Positions 1 to 8,566 of a stretch of DNA of 34,067 nucleotides are shown here, in pieces. A model generated the notes under the pieces. It made no database searches. It worked only from the letters and a program-made list of their open reading frames with translations, and had not been told where the DNA came from. The DNA comes from Rhodocyclaceae bacterium. GTDB lineage: Bacteria; Pseudomonadota; Gammaproteobacteria; Burkholderiales; Rhodocyclaceae. How positions within the stretch are numbered: position 1 is the stretch's first letter; every line of letters starts with the position of its first letter. The stretch lies in the NCBI GenBank assembly GCA_023383815.1, contig JAHDYG010000031.1, positions 1-34,067 of the forward strand. The letters are read 5' to 3'. Made by a program: the position numbers and the translations under genes.

Positions 1-67
1 CTTCCGAAACCAGGTTCTCCGCCACCGAGGAGCCCACCTGGCCCGCGCCGAGGATCAAGATCTTCAT
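1..67 (-). CDS. trkA: Trk potassium uptake protein TrkA, N-terminal fragment
   Basis: Only the first 22 codons lie in the window; the gene continues past the left edge. The reverse-strand ATG at 67 opens MKILILGAGQVGSS, the glycine-rich dinucleotide-binding turn of a Rossmann fold. It matches the usual start of TrkA, the peripheral NAD-binding regulator of the Trk/Ktr potassium channel on the inner membrane. It follows cobQ on the same strand after 83 bases. The fragment is too short to exclude another RCK/TrkA-N protein, but the N-terminus is very typical of TrkA. Confidence 0.75.
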   Translation of the reverse strand, partial: MKILILGAGQVGSSVAENLVSE

Positions 68-150
68 GGCGCGATGCTATCCACCGGCCCGTAAAGATGT
101 CGTAAATACTGCGGCGCAGCACAACTACCGGACAACCGCCCGGGCAATCC

Positions 151-1614
151 TCACGCCAACCCGGCAATCCCGACCAGACGTTCGACCGCCATGTGCGTCT
201 CGACCGCATCCGCCAGCCGGTCCAGATCTGCCTCGCGGCGCGCGGCAAGGTCAACGGTACCGATGTCGCCCGCACCGGCCCAGCGGAGCACGGCCTGGAG
301 CGCGGAGGGGTCGTCGAGGAGGCCGTGGACGTAGGTGCCGAGGATCTGGCCGTCGTCCGACAGGGCGCCGTCACGGCGGCCATCGTCGAGTTCGATGAGC
401 GGCCGGTCGAGCGCCGGCCCGGCGCACACCCCCATGTGGATCTCGTAGCCGCACACCGCGGCATCGGCGATCGTGAGGCGGCCGGTGACGTTGACGAGTT
501 GCTTGTGGCATTCGAGCGTGGTGTGCATGGCAAGCCAGCCGAGCCCGGGCGCACTACCAGGGGCGCCCTCGACGCCCTGCGGGTCGTGCAGCGTGGTGCC
601 CAGCATCTGGAAGCCACCGCAGATGCCGATGACCTTGCCCCCATAGCGCAGATGCCTTTGCAGATGGGACTCCCAGCCCTGAGCGCGCAGCCAGGCAAGA
701 TCGGCCTGCACGCTCTTCGAGCCGGGCAGGACGACGAGGTCGGCAGGCGGCATCGACTGGCCGGGTCCGACCCAGCGGAAGTCGACCTCTGGATGCAGAC
801 GCAGGGGATCGAGGTCGGTGTGATTCGAGATGCGCGGGTAGGCGGGTGCGATGACGCGGATGCGCGCGGAGGTCTTGTCGGCGCGCGCGTCGGCGAGCGC
901 GTCCTCGGCGTCGAGAAAGAGCCCGTGCAGGTAGGGCAGCACGCCCAGCACCGGGCGCCCGGTGCGTGCTTCCAGCCACTCCAGCCCGGACTGGAGCAAG
1001 GCCGGATCTCCGCGAAAACGATTGATGACGAAACCCTTGACACGCGCCTGCTCGCTCGGCGAGAGCAGTTCGAGGGTGCCGACGAGATGCGCGAAGACCC
1101 CTCCGCGATCGATGTCCGCAACGAGAATCACCGGCACGTCAGCCGCCTCGGCGAACCCCATGTTCGCGATGTCGCGCTCGCGCAGGTTGATCTCGGCCGG
1201 GCTGCCGGCGCCCTCGACGAGCACGCACTCGTAGGCGGAGGTGAGGCGCTGCCAGGACGCCATCACCGCGCGCATCGCGAACGGCTTGTAGGCGTGATAG
1301 TCGCGCGCAGACAGGTGGGTGACCGCCTTGCCATGGACGATGACCTGGGCGCCGATGTCGGTGCTGGGCTTGAGGAGGATCGGGTTGAAGTCGGTATGCG
1401 GCGCAAGCCCGGCCGCGAGCGCCTGCAGGGCCTGGGCACGGCCGATCTCGCCTCCGTCGATCGTAACGGCGGAGTTCAGCGCCATGTTCTGCGGCTTGAA
1501 GGGCGCAACCCGCACGCCGCGGCGCGCAAGCACGCGCGCAAGGCCGGCAACGAGCGTGCTCTTGCCGGCGTCGGAAGTCGTCCCCTGAACCATCAGGGCG
1601 GCGGCGTGGGGCAT
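151..1614 (-). CDS. cobQ: Cobyric acid synthase CobQ (glutamine-hydrolysing)
   Basis: This enzyme amidates the b, d, e and g carboxylates of adenosylcobyrinate a,c-diamide to give adenosylcobyric acid, using glutamine and ATP in the cytoplasm. The 487-residue protein has the expected two-part plan. An N-terminal ATP-binding synthetase domain carries the P-loop GTTSDAGKS at residues 11-19. The C-terminal class I-like amidotransferase domain has its nucleophile Cys332 in [10 protein letters not shown] and the conserved His430 in GTYVHGL. The start is set at the ATG giving [11 protein letters not shown], just ahead of the P-loop; the open frame continues far upstream but is antisense to cbiB there. 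It is transcribed divergently from cbiB, with 66 bases between the starts. The length is normal for the family. Confidence 0.96.
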   Translation of the reverse strand: MPHAAALMVQGTTSDAGKSTLVAGLARVLARRGVRVAPFKPQNMALNSAVTIDGGEIGRAQALQALAAGLAPHTDFNPILLKPSTDIGAQVIVHGKAVTHLSARDYHAYKPFAMRAVMASWQRLTSAYECVLVEGAGSPAEINLRERDIANMGFAEAADVPVILVADIDRGGVFAHLVGTLELLSPSEQARVKGFVINRFRGDPALLQSGLEWLEARTGRPVLGVLPYLHGLFLDAEDALADARADKTSARIRVIAPAYPRISNHTDLDPLRLHPEVDFRWVGPGQSMPPADLVVLPGSKSVQADLAWLRAQGWESHLQRHLRYGGKVIGICGGFQMLGTTLHDPQGVEGAPGSAPGLGWLAMHTTLECHKQLVNVTGRLTIADAAVCGYEIHMGVCAGPALDRPLIELDDGRRDGALSDDGQILGTYVHGLLDDPSALQAVLRWAGAGDIGTVDLAARREADLDRLADAVETHMAVERLVGIAGLA

Positions 1615-1618
1615 GGCG

Positions 1619-1653
1619 TAGAATCCCGGTTCGCTGAACAGCCGGCCATTATC
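1619..1653. promoter_or_regulatory. Divergent cobQ / cbiB control region (candidate -10 boxes)
   Basis: The 66 bases between the two divergent starts must hold the signals for both genes. A -10-like TAGAAT lies at 1619-1624 on the plus strand, and GATAAT on the minus strand at 1653-1648. Neither has a recognisable -35 box at 16-18 bases. I see no cobalamin riboswitch elements here, so this block may not be B12-regulated at the RNA level. Weak evidence. Confidence 0.25.
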
Positions 1654-1680
1654 GCCGAATCCGTTGCCTTGACCGCCCCG

Positions 1681-2604
1681 ATGCTCGTCCTGCTCCTCAC
1701 CCTTGCCGCCGGCATCGCAGCCGACCGCCTCCTGGGCGAACCGCGCCGCTTTCACCCGCTGATCGGTTTCGGCCGCTGGGCGCACGCCCTGGAGCACGTC
1801 CTGCGCCCGCGGCTGCCTGCGCTCGCTGCTGGGGCCCTGGCATGGGCGGCGGCGGTCCTGCCCTGGGTGGCGATCGCCGTGGTGCTGCGCGCCCAGGATC
1901 GGTGGCTCGCACTCGGCCTCGACATCGTGCTGCTGTGGTTCGCGCTCGGCGCGCGCAGTCTGGCCGAGCATGCCGAGGCGATCGCCGCACCGCTGGAAGC
2001 CGGCGATCTCGTCGGCGCTCGTGCGCAGCTCGCCCGCATCGTCAGCCGCGACACGGCGCAGCTGGACGCTTCCGCTGTCGCCCGTGCAGGCACCGAATCG
2101 GTGCTCGAGAACGGCAATGATGCCGTCTTCGGCACGCTGTTCTGGTTCTGCGTGTTCGGCGGCCCGGGCGCGCTGCTGTTCCGGCTCGCGAACACGCTCG
2201 ATGCCATGTGGGGCTACCGCAACGAGCGCTATCTGCAATTTGGCCGCTGCGCCGCACGCATCGACGACGTGCTGAACTGGCTGCCGGCCCGCCTGACGGC
2301 GCTCACCTATGCCGCGCTCGGGCACACCCGCAACGCACTCACCTGCTGGCGCACCCAGGCGCGAGCCTGGAAGAGTCCGAATGCCGGCCCGGTGATGGCC
2401 GCTGGCGCGGGTGCGCTCGCGGTCGAACTCGGCGGGCACGCCCGCTACCATGGTCGCGACGAACCACGCCCACCGCTCGGCCGCGGCTCGGCGCCCGACG
2501 CCGCGACCCTGCGCCGCGCCGTCCGTCTGGTCGAACACGGCATGCTGCTGTGGCTTGGCGTGCTCGCGCTCGCAGCGCTGGCGTGGGAACTGAACCATGC
2601 TTGA
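1681..2604 (+). CDS. cbiB: Adenosylcobinamide-phosphate synthase CbiB (CobD in the P. denitrificans naming)
   Basis: This inner-membrane enzyme attaches (R)-1-amino-2-propanol O-phosphate to adenosylcobyric acid, giving adenosylcobinamide phosphate. The 307-residue protein starts with a hydrophobic segment followed by the family motif [17 protein letters not shown] (about residues 14-30). It has further hydrophobic stretches near residues 45-90, 155-170 and 285-305, and the conserved region [22 protein letters not shown] 1681 is preferred over an in-frame TTG at 1669. It overlaps cobD by 8 bases. CobD makes the aminopropanol phosphate that CbiB uses, so the two steps are probably translationally coupled. 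Confidence 0.95.
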   Translation: MLVLLLTLAAGIAADRLLGEPRRFHPLIGFGRWAHALEHVLRPRLPALAAGALAWAAAVLPWVAIAVVLRAQDRWLALGLDIVLLWFALGARSLAEHAEAIAAPLEAGDLVGARAQLARIVSRDTAQLDASAVARAGTESVLENGNDAVFGTLFWFCVFGGPGALLFRLANTLDAMWGYRNERYLQFGRCAARIDDVLNWLPARLTALTYAALGHTRNALTCWRTQARAWKSPNAGPVMAAGAGALAVELGGHARYHGRDEPRPPLGRGSAPDAATLRRAVRLVEHGMLLWLGVLALAALAWELNHA

Positions 2605-3577
2605 ACACGGCGGGCGACTGCGCGAAGCCGCACAACGTTACCGGATTGCGCTCGGCGACTGGCTCGATCTTTCGACCGGAATCAATCCGACCGGCTATCC
2701 CGTTCCGCCCGTTCCGCTGCAGGCCTGGCTGCGACTGCCGGAAGACGGAGACGGCCTGGAGGCCGCCGCCGCCCGCTACTACGGCACCGACCGCCTGCTG
2801 CCGGTCGCAGGCACGCAGGCGGCGATCCTCGCGCTGCCGGCATGCCTCGACGCACGACGCGTGCTCGTGCCCGAGCCAACCTACGTCGAGCATCCGCATG
2901 CCTGGCGGGAGCGCGAACTCCGCCGCTGCCACCACGACGAGATCGACGCGCAGCTGGACGACGCCGACCTCGTCGTCGTCGCCCATCCCGACAATCCCAC
3001 CGGCACCCGCCATCCGCGTCCCGTACTGCTCGACTGGGCGCATCGCCTGGCACGGCGCGGCGGATGGCTGATCGTCGACGAAGCCTTCATCGATCCCACG
3101 CCGACAGACAGCCTGACCGACGCCACGGGCATACCCGGGCTGATCGTGCTGCGTTCGCTCGGGAAGTTCTTCGGTCTCGCCGGCGCACGCGTCGGGTTCG
3201 TGTTCGGTCCCGAAGCCCTGCTGGCGGCTCTGCGCGAGCGTCTCGGCCCCTGGACCCTCGGCGGCCCGGCGCGGCACGTTGCACGCATCGCGCTGGCCGA
3301 TCAAGCGTGGCAGGAAGCGATGCGCGCACGCCTCGCACACGACGGTGCACGACTGGCCGCACTGCTCGAAGCCTACGGACTTGGAAAGCCCACCGGCACC
3401 CCCCTCTTCCAGTGGCTGCCCACCCCACGCGCAGCCGAGTTCCAGGATCGTCTGGCACGGCAGGGCATTCTCGTACGACGCTTCGACCAGCCATCCAGCC
3501 TGCGCTTCGGCCTGCCCGCGGAAGAAGCCGCCTGGCGACGGCTCGACGCCGCGCTCGCCGGCCTCCAGGAGCCCTGA
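2597..3577 (+). CDS. cobD: L-threonine-O-3-phosphate decarboxylase CobD (PLP enzyme)
   Basis: This is a pyridoxal-phosphate enzyme of aminotransferase fold type I. It decarboxylates threonine phosphate to (R)-1-amino-2-propanol O-phosphate for the nucleotide-loop linker of B12. The 326-residue protein shows the N-terminal motif [13 protein letters not shown] (residues 23-35), the substrate/PLP motif HPDNPTGT (130-137), the PLP-binding aspartate in VDEAFID (160-166), and the Schiff-base lysine Lys190 in [11 protein letters not shown]. The C-terminus has the expected substrate-binding region. ATG 2597 lies inside the end of cbiB. A HisC-type histidinol-phosphate aminotransferase is the main alternative, but the N-terminus and the neighbours point to CobD. 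In Pseudomonas-style naming this gene is cobC. Confidence 0.93.
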   Translation: MLEHGGRLREAAQRYRIALGDWLDLSTGINPTGYPVPPVPLQAWLRLPEDGDGLEAAAARYYGTDRLLPVAGTQAAILALPACLDARRVLVPEPTYVEHPHAWRERELRRCHHDEIDAQLDDADLVVVAHPDNPTGTRHPRPVLLDWAHRLARRGGWLIVDEAFIDPTPTDSLTDATGIPGLIVLRSLGKFFGLAGARVGFVFGPEALLAALRERLGPWTLGGPARHVARIALADQAWQEAMRARLAHDGARLAALLEAYGLGKPTGTPLFQWLPTPRAAEFQDRLARQGILVRRFDQPSSLRFGLPAEEAAWRRLDAALAGLQEP

Positions 3578-3581
3578 ACCG

Positions 3582-4556
3582 ATGCCCCGCCCCCTGTCTC
3601 CCTCCTCGGACCGCCCCTGCAACGGCAGGATCCCTGCTCTGCTGGTCTCGGCATGGGTCGCGCTGCTGGGTGCCGTACTGCCCGCACAGGCCCAGATCCT
3701 GATCCGCGACGACGCCGGAAACGAGCTGTCCCTTCCCGGCCCCGCCCGGCGCATCGTGAGTCTCGCCCCGCATATCACGGAAACCCTGTTCGCCGCCGGT
3801 GCCGGCGAGCGGATCGTGGGTGCGGTGGCACACAGCGACTACCCGCTCGCAGCACGCAAGCTGCCGGTAGTCGGTGGCTACAACAACATCGACATCGAGG
3901 CAGTGATCGCGTTGCGCCCGGACCTGGTGATCGCCTGGCAAAGTGGCAACCGCAATGCCCACCTCGACCGGATCACTGCGCTCGGGATCCCCGTGTATGT
4001 GAACGAAGCCCTCAGCATCGAGGGGGTCGCACGCAGTCTCGAAGCCTTCGGCCGCCTTGCGGGCACGGATACATCCGCCCGGGAAGCCGCGCGGCATTTT
4101 CGTGGACGGGCCACGGAGCTGGCCGCACGGTATCGGGACCGCCCACCGGTCCGCATGTTCTATCAGATCTGGAACACGCCGCTGATGACCATCAATGGTG
4201 AGCATCTGATCTCGGACGTGATGCGGCTGTGCGGGGGTCAGAACGTCTTTGCCGACCTGCCGATGCTCGCTCCGAGGATCAGTGTCGAGGCCGTGCTGGC
4301 GGCTGATCCGGAGGCGATCGTCGCCAGCGGCATGAACGCGACGCGCCCGGAATGGCTCGACCAGTGGCGGCGCTGGCCCGGGCTCGCGGCAAACGCGCAC
4401 GGCAACCTGTACTTCATCGACCCGGATCTGATTCAGCGTCACACGCCGCGGATCCTCGACGGAGCGAGCCTGCTGTGCGACATCCTCGACGCGGTCCGCG
4501 AAAAGCGACGTCAGCCCAGTGTATCGTCGCGCGAGGATTCGCGTGCGCAGCGATAG
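3582..4556 (+). CDS. btuF: Periplasmic cobalamin-binding protein of the BtuFCD ABC importer
   Basis: This is a type III periplasmic binding protein of the BtuF/FhuD kind, which delivers corrinoids to BtuCD. The 324-residue product has a long, somewhat polar leader and then a signal-peptide core, with a likely cleavage after AQA near residue 38 (ALLVSAWVALLGAVLPAQAQ). No lipobox is visible. The mature part starts with the family pattern ARRIVSLAPHITETLFAAGAG and continues with VVGGYNNIDIEAVIALRPDLV. The start lies 4 bases after cobD, so the two are probably co-transcribed. Its partners btuC and btuD are 8-9 kb away in the riboswitch operon. The last 46 bases overlap, tail to tail, the 3' end of the M48 peptidase gene. 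A heme- or siderophore-binding relative is possible, but the context favours B12. Confidence 0.88.
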   Translation: MPRPLSPSSDRPCNGRIPALLVSAWVALLGAVLPAQAQILIRDDAGNELSLPGPARRIVSLAPHITETLFAAGAGERIVGAVAHSDYPLAARKLPVVGGYNNIDIEAVIALRPDLVIAWQSGNRNAHLDRITALGIPVYVNEALSIEGVARSLEAFGRLAGTDTSAREAARHFRGRATELAARYRDRPPVRMFYQIWNTPLMTINGEHLISDVMRLCGGQNVFADLPMLAPRISVEAVLAADPEAIVASGMNATRPEWLDQWRRWPGLAANAHGNLYFIDPDLIQRHTPRILDGASLLCDILDAVREKRRQPSVSSREDSRAQR

Positions 4557-5671
4557 CAGTCGCGCCAGTTGTTGCGGTTGTCGGCCCACCATGCGCGATC
4601 GAAGGTCCAGGCCAGGCGCGTCAGCATCGGCATCAGGTAACGGCGAGCGGCAGAGCGCCCCTCACGGCGCCCGCCGACCGGCGGCGTACCAAGCGCATTG
4701 AGTCGCTCGACGAGGCTGGGATGAAGATCGATCTCGGATTCATCGTCCTCGAACATCGACATCGGGAATTCGCTCCATTCGGCCGGACGCCGGAAGCCCG
4801 CCATGACCCCGAGGCCGAGATCACGGTAGGGACGGATCGTCGGCCGTGGTCGGCTGGTGCTCTGCGCCATGACCTTGTTCCAGAAGTCGCGCACGAGAAA
4901 GCGTTCCTTCAGCGCCACCTCGACCAGGGTCTCGCCTACCAGCTCGGCACCGACGAGCCGCGCCGCGACCTCATCGGCCTCCAGTTCCTCGAGCCGGGAC
5001 AGCCGGGAAGCCTGCGCCAGGTCCTCGGCCGACCAGCGCTCGACCAGTGCAAGCTGCGAGAGGAACGTGCAATCGTTGAGGCAGCGGTCCATCACGCGAT
5101 ACCACCACGAACGCAGGTGATAGGCCCATGCCGCAAGCCCCTGCCGCTGGCGGACCAGGTGGCCATATTCGTGCGCGAGAATCGCGACGAACTGGCGTTC
5201 GGAGATGCTGTGCATCAAGGGCAGTCCGAGCATCAGATGCGTGCGCATCGGTCCGACGAGTCCCCAGGCTGGACGCTGGAGAATGCCCGCGTTCATGTCT
5301 CCGGTCACCCACACCGCATTCACCGGCGCGCCGCCGACCTTGCGGCGGATGCGCTTGATCAGCTCGTTGAGCGTGCGGATCTCTTCGCGCTTGAGCCGGA
5401 CACCGGTCGGTACGGGCGCGGGCGCATACAGCCAGCGCACGAGCACGGCTGCCGCAGCCGCCGCGATGCAAGACGCCCCCGTCAGCGCAACGGCAGCGAA
5501 GAGTCCTCCCGCACTCAACTCCCGGTAGGCCGCATTCAGGCCAGCCCACGCCAGCATTCCGGCCACCACCGCAAGGAGCCACAGGAAGGACAGACCGCAT
5601 ACGGCGCGTACCAGAAGGCTGCGGGAGAGCCTTTTGCGCTCGCGAGCGCAGGTTGAATCCTTTCCGGACAT
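4511..5671 (-). CDS. Membrane-anchored M48-family zinc metalloprotease
   Basis: A 386-residue protein with two N-terminal membrane segments (about residues 21-45 and 55-82), followed by an M48-like peptidase domain. The zinc motif is HEYGH at 167-171, and the third ligand is probably Glu229 in EELEAD. M48 enzymes of this type (HtpX/Ste24/YfgC relatives) degrade or process membrane and envelope proteins; the substrate here cannot be read from sequence. The start is the ATG giving MSGKDS, with GAGG 8 bases upstream and a perfect TATAAT about 40 bases upstream. The upstream in-frame extension crosses that promoter and is rejected. Its 3' end runs 46 bases into btuF on the opposite strand. Confidence 0.85.
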   Translation of the reverse strand: MSGKDSTCARERKRLSRSLLVRAVCGLSFLWLLAVVAGMLAWAGLNAAYRELSAGGLFAAVALTGASCIAAAAAAVLVRWLYAPAPVPTGVRLKREEIRTLNELIKRIRRKVGGAPVNAVWVTGDMNAGILQRPAWGLVGPMRTHLMLGLPLMHSISERQFVAILAHEYGHLVRQRQGLAAWAYHLRSWWYRVMDRCLNDCTFLSQLALVERWSAEDLAQASRLSRLEELEADEVAARLVGAELVGETLVEVALKERFLVRDFWNKVMAQSTSRPRPTIRPYRDLGLGVMAGFRRPAEWSEFPMSMFEDDESEIDLHPSLVERLNALGTPPVGGRREGRSAARRYLMPMLTRLAWTFDRAWWADNRNNWRDCYRCARESSRDDTLG

Positions 5672-5708
5672 ACGCACTGCCTCGACTCGGAACACTGCAA
5701 GGGACCGG

Positions 5709-5714
5709 ATTATA
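5709..5714 (-). promoter_or_regulatory. -10 box (TATAAT) for the M48 peptidase gene
   Basis: A perfect TATAAT reads on the minus strand 37 bases before the peptidase ATG, implying a leader of about 30 bases. No good -35 match is visible at 16-18 bases. It sits in the 365-base stretch between the peptidase start (5671) and the helicase start (6037), which otherwise holds only promoter-like sequence and the helicase leader. Confidence 0.5.
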
Positions 5715-5895
5715 GTCGGTCTCGCGGCACGCTCGCATGCGTACGATCCCGCCCACCGGGAATCTTCCGCAATCTGAACATCCATGTCGCACCGACGAAC
5801 TTGCAAGCGCGTGCCGGACGCACTGCAACGCAGGAGACGGATGGTGAATGCGATCAATGAAATCCCACGCATTATGCTGCAGCGCGAAAACCCGG

Positions 5896-5901
5896 TAGAA
5901 T
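5896..5901 (+). promoter_or_regulatory. Candidate -10 box (TAGAAT) for the DEAD-box helicase gene
   Basis: TAGAAT lies 135 bases before the preferred helicase ATG at 6037, with no clear -35 box. If it is used, transcription begins near 5908. That leaves a leader of about 130 bases and makes the in-frame ATGs at 5911 and 5917 almost leaderless, which is one reason for preferring the 6037 start. Confidence 0.35.
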
Positions 5902-6036
5902 GCCACGCTGATGCGCATGTCAGACCAATCGGCCGCGCCTCGTTCCCTGCCCGTTCCGGGCACTACCCCCCCGCCCGCCTCGATTGGTGTCGCCCACACA
6001 GGGCGACAGGCCGTCGCCGGAGCTCCCTTGGAAGTC

Positions 6037-7446
6037 ATGAATCCCCAACCCGATTTTGCCAGTCTCGGACTGGCCCCCGCGCTGCTGCGCGCCGTTTCCG
6101 AAACCGGTTACCGCACCCCGACCCCGATCCAGCAGCAGGCGATTCCGCTGGTCCTCACAGGCCGCGACCTGCTCGCCGCCGCCCAGACCGGAACCGGCAA
6201 GACCGCCGGTTTCACGCTCCCGATCCTGCAGCGACTTTCAGCCAGCCCTTGCCCACAGCTTGCGCCCGGACGTCCGCGCTGCCTGATTCTCACCCCAACG
6301 CGGGAACTCGCTTCGCAGGTTCACGAATCGGTCCAGGCCTATGGCAAGCATCTGTCGCTCGCCTCGCTGGTCATGTTCGGTGGTGTGAACATCAACCCGC
6401 AGTATCAGGCCCTGCGGCGGCGCCTCGACATTCTGGTCGCGACGCCCGGAAGGCTCCTCGATCACGCGGACCAGAAGACCGTCGACCTGTCCGGAATCGA
6501 GATCCTGGTTCTCGACGAAGCCGACCGCATGCTCGACATGGGCTTCATCCGCGATATCCGGAAGATCCTTGCACGGGTCCCGAAGAAGCGCCAGACCCTG
6601 CTTTTCTCGGCAACATTCTCGGACGAGATCCGCGAACTCGCGAACGGTTTGCTGCACGACCCCGGCTGTGTCGAGGTCGCCCGCCGCAATACCGCATCGG
6701 AACTGGTCGCCCAGTCGGTGTACATGATCGCCCAGAAGCAAAAGCGCGAGCTTCTGGTGCACCTCATCCGCCATCACGACTGGCGCCAGGCCCTTGTCTT
6801 CACGCGCACCAAGCACGGCGCCAACAAGCTCTCCGAGTACCTCGGCAAGCACGGCATCGGCGCAGCAGCGATCCATGGCAACAAGAGTCAGTCGGCGCGT
6901 ACGCGCGCGCTCGCGGAGTTCAAGAGCGGGGCGATCCCGATTCTGGTCGCGACCGACATCGCCGCGCGCGGCCTCGACATCGACCAGTTGCCGCAAGTGG
7001 TGAACTTCGAACTGCCGAACGTGCCCGAAGACTACGTGCACCGCATCGGACGAACCGGACGGCGCGGCCTCAGCGGGCAGGCCGTGTCGCTGGTTGACGG
7101 TGAGGAATCAAAGCTTCTGGCCGATATCGAGCGCCTGCTCAAGCGGCGGATCGAACGCGCGGAACCGGAGAATTTTTCCCCTTCCCCGCCAAGCCCCGAC
7201 ACTGCCGAGCCGCGGCGAAGCGAGCCCCGGTCGCCGCGCGGTGCCCCCTCTCAGCCGCGCTCCTCGCACGGTAGAGCGCCGCGCGATAAGTCGAACCGCC
7301 CGGCTGGCTCCGCGCCCGCCCACCCGCCCAGACGGGATGCCGCACCGCGCCCTGCTCCGCACCGCGGCGACAGCAGTGCGCCACGCGCCAACGCGCGGCC
7401 CCGCGCCGCACTGTTCTCGGGCAAGCCGGCTGGCGACAAAGGCTGA
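6037..7446 (+). CDS. rhlE: ATP-dependent DEAD-box RNA helicase, RhlE group
   Basis: This is a cytoplasmic RNA helicase for ribosome assembly or RNA turnover. The 469-residue protein has all the core motifs in order: Q motif (FASLGL ... TPIQQQAIP, 7-37), motif I AQTGTGKT (49-56), PTREL (87-91), TPGRLLD (136-142), DEAD (160-163), SAT (191-193), then RGLDI and [10 protein letters not shown] in the second RecA domain. The C-terminal roughly 100 residues are a low-complexity Arg/Pro/Ser tail, as in RhlE proteins, probably for RNA binding. ATG 6037 begins at the conserved domain. In-frame ATGs at 5911 and 5917 would add about 40 unconserved residues. It is followed by a hairpin at its stop codon. 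Confidence 0.92.
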   Translation: MNPQPDFASLGLAPALLRAVSETGYRTPTPIQQQAIPLVLTGRDLLAAAQTGTGKTAGFTLPILQRLSASPCPQLAPGRPRCLILTPTRELASQVHESVQAYGKHLSLASLVMFGGVNINPQYQALRRRLDILVATPGRLLDHADQKTVDLSGIEILVLDEADRMLDMGFIRDIRKILARVPKKRQTLLFSATFSDEIRELANGLLHDPGCVEVARRNTASELVAQSVYMIAQKQKRELLVHLIRHHDWRQALVFTRTKHGANKLSEYLGKHGIGAAAIHGNKSQSARTRALAEFKSGAIPILVATDIAARGLDIDQLPQVVNFELPNVPEDYVHRIGRTGRRGLSGQAVSLVDGEESKLLADIERLLKRRIERAEPENFSPSPPSPDTAEPRRSEPRSPRGAPSQPRSSHGRAPRDKSNRPAGSAPAHPPRRDAAPRPAPHRGDSSAPRANARPRAALFSGKPAGDKG

Positions 7447-7466
7447 GGGCCCGGTCCGGGGCCCTC
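7445..7466 (+). terminator. GC hairpin at the end of the helicase gene
   Basis: A perfect 8-bp inverted repeat (GAGGGCCC / GGGCCCTC, loop GGTCCG) overlaps the helicase stop codon. No T-run follows, so it is at best a weak intrinsic terminator or a 3'-end stabilising hairpin. Confidence 0.45.
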
Positions 7467-7495
7467 CGATCCCCTTGCCGCTTCAGAAGGAAAGT

Positions 7496-7521
7496 CGGCC
7501 AGAGGCGCAAGCCCCTGGCCG
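7496..7521. terminator. Hairpin between convergent genes, possible two-way terminator
   Basis: Arms CGGCCAGAGG and CCCCTGGCCG pair over 10 positions with one A/C mismatch around the loop CGCAAG. It lies 28 bases beyond the end of the DUF4395 gene on the minus strand, where it is followed by a short pyrimidine tract (ACTTTCCTTC), and 50 bases after the helicase stop. The position fits a shared terminator. Confidence 0.55.
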
Positions 7522-7548
7522 ATCTTCATTGCGCGGGCACCCCGCGGA

Positions 7549-7968
7549 TCAGGCCCCGCGGATGCGGTACCACATCGCATAGGCCCAGCAGGCAGCACAG
7601 AAGCCGCTGGTGAGATCGATGAACGAAAACACCAGCAGGATTCCTGCCGGAATGCTTCCGATGCCGGAACCGAGCGCCCAGCTTGCCACCATCACCGAAG
7701 CCGCAATCGCAACGAGCTTGTCTGCAAAGAGCTTCGCGCCGGCATTGACCGGCTTGCTCCACCCTGCCTTGCGTGTGATCGCCGCAAAGAGGCGATAGGA
7801 AGGGCACTTGTGCGGCGAAACGAAACCGCGCACGAAGGCTCCCGCAGCAAGCACGATGGCCAGCCACTGCCATGGCGTGAAGAGATAGGCCGCGCTGATC
7901 GCGAACGTCACGGCCGCCTGAAAGCGGTAGGCATTCGAGCACACCGGCGGAATGTCGAAACGCAGCAT
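7549..7968 (-). CDS. Small integral membrane protein, DUF4395-like
   Basis: A 139-residue protein with about four membrane segments. It resembles the DUF4395 family, whose function is not established. It has conserved-looking cysteines at the N-terminus (PPVCSNAYRFQ), in HKCPSYR, and a CAAC-type pair in SGFCAACWAYAMWY, suggesting thiol chemistry or metal binding at the membrane; that is inference. The start is fixed by an AGGAG box 8 bases before the ATG and by a strong promoter 32-60 bases upstream. Longer in-frame starts fall inside the promoter. It is a single-gene unit, divergent from the ComEA-like gene. Confidence 0.82.
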   Translation of the reverse strand: MLRFDIPPVCSNAYRFQAAVTFAISAAYLFTPWQWLAIVLAAGAFVRGFVSPHKCPSYRLFAAITRKAGWSKPVNAGAKLFADKLVAIAASVMVASWALGSGIGSIPAGILLVFSFIDLTSGFCAACWAYAMWYRIRGA

Positions 7969-7999
7969 CGTGAAGTCTCCTGTTGGGATGTTGAGAATC

Positions 8000-8028
8000 A
8001 TAATATAAGCGTGTACTGATATTGTCAA
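8000..8028 (-). promoter_or_regulatory. Near-consensus sigma70 promoter for the DUF4395 gene
   Basis: On the minus strand TTGACA (8028-8023) and TATTAT (8005-8000) are separated by exactly 17 bases. It is one of very few AT-rich spots in the window. A short inverted repeat, AATAT at 8002-8006 and ATATT at 8019-8023, spans the spacer and could be a repressor site. The predicted transcript starts near 7993, with a 25-base leader carrying the AGGAG box. Confidence 0.75.
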
Positions 8029-8094
8029 GCACCTGGTACCGTTCGCGGCTCACCAACTTCGGATCCCTCCGGGCCCGGCAATCACGCCATGCCG

Positions 8095-8123
8095 TTGACA
8101 TTTCCTGTTTGTCATACAAGAAT
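8095..8123 (+). promoter_or_regulatory. Candidate promoter for the ComEA-like gene
   Basis: TTGACA at 8095-8100 and AAGAAT (4 of 6 matches to TATAAT) at 8118-8123 are 17 bases apart, 37 bases before the ComEA-like ATG. The -35 box is perfect and the -10 box mediocre. Confidence 0.45.
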
Positions 8124-8159
8124 CGGCTTGCCATTTGGCATATCTCTAGGAATGCAACC

Positions 8160-8450
8160 ATGCGCAAGATCTTTCTCACCCTGTTGCTGGCAGTCGCCCT
8201 GTCTCCTTTGTGCGCGTTCGCCACTGGCGTCATCGACCTGAATGCGGCAGATGCCGCCACCCTGGAACAGGTCAAGGGAATCGGCCCGAGCAAGGCGGCC
8301 GCAATCGTCAAGTACCGCGAACAGAACGGACCGTTTGCTTCAGTCGATGATCTCGTCAGGGTCCCCGGCATCGGCGAGAAGACGCTGCAGCAGCTGCGCG
8401 AACAATTCACGGTCAGCGCGGCCAGAAAGGCGGAAGCGCGAACAAAATAG
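8160..8450 (+). CDS. Exported ComEA-like helix-hairpin-helix DNA-binding protein
   Basis: The 96-residue product has a signal peptide (MRKIFLTLLLAVALSPLCAFA, about 1-21) followed by a compact double helix-hairpin-helix domain. Its motifs are VIDLNAADAATL, VKGIGPSKAAAIVKYR and VPGIGEKTLQQLR. This matches the short proteobacterial ComEA type, a periplasmic DNA-binding protein that ratchets DNA in during natural transformation. Some short homologues have no proven competence role. The start is supported by AGGA about 9 bases upstream and a likely promoter. The radical SAM gene follows after 116 bases; no functional link is known. Confidence 0.85.
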   Translation: MRKIFLTLLLAVALSPLCAFATGVIDLNAADAATLEQVKGIGPSKAAAIVKYREQNGPFASVDDLVRVPGIGEKTLQQLREQFTVSAARKAEARTK

Positions 8451-8501
8451 CGATTCACCATCGCACGTTCCGGCTACCCCGGGCGGGCCTCGCAGGGTAA
8501 A

Positions 8502-8526
8502 CTCCCGCCCGCAACCGCGGCGGGAG
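8502..8526 (+). other. Short inverted repeat between the ComEA-like and radical SAM genes
   Basis: CTCCCGCC and GGCGGGAG form an 8-bp stem with a 9-base loop. No T-run follows. It may terminate or stabilise the ComEA-like transcript; it ends 40 bases before the next start codon, too far to cover its ribosome binding site. Confidence 0.3.
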
Positions 8527-8566
8527 AAACCCGCCGCCGATCCCCACCGCCACTCCTGGAACCGCG

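Noticed and set aside
193-1680. Long plus-strand open frame running through cobQ into cbiB
   Set aside because: It is antisense to the clear cobQ coding sequence and has no family resemblance before the CbiB start; a by-product of high G+C.
2597-3577. HisC histidinol-phosphate aminotransferase
   Set aside because: Same fold, but the N-terminal [11 protein letters not shown] pattern and the overlap with cbiB indicate CobD.
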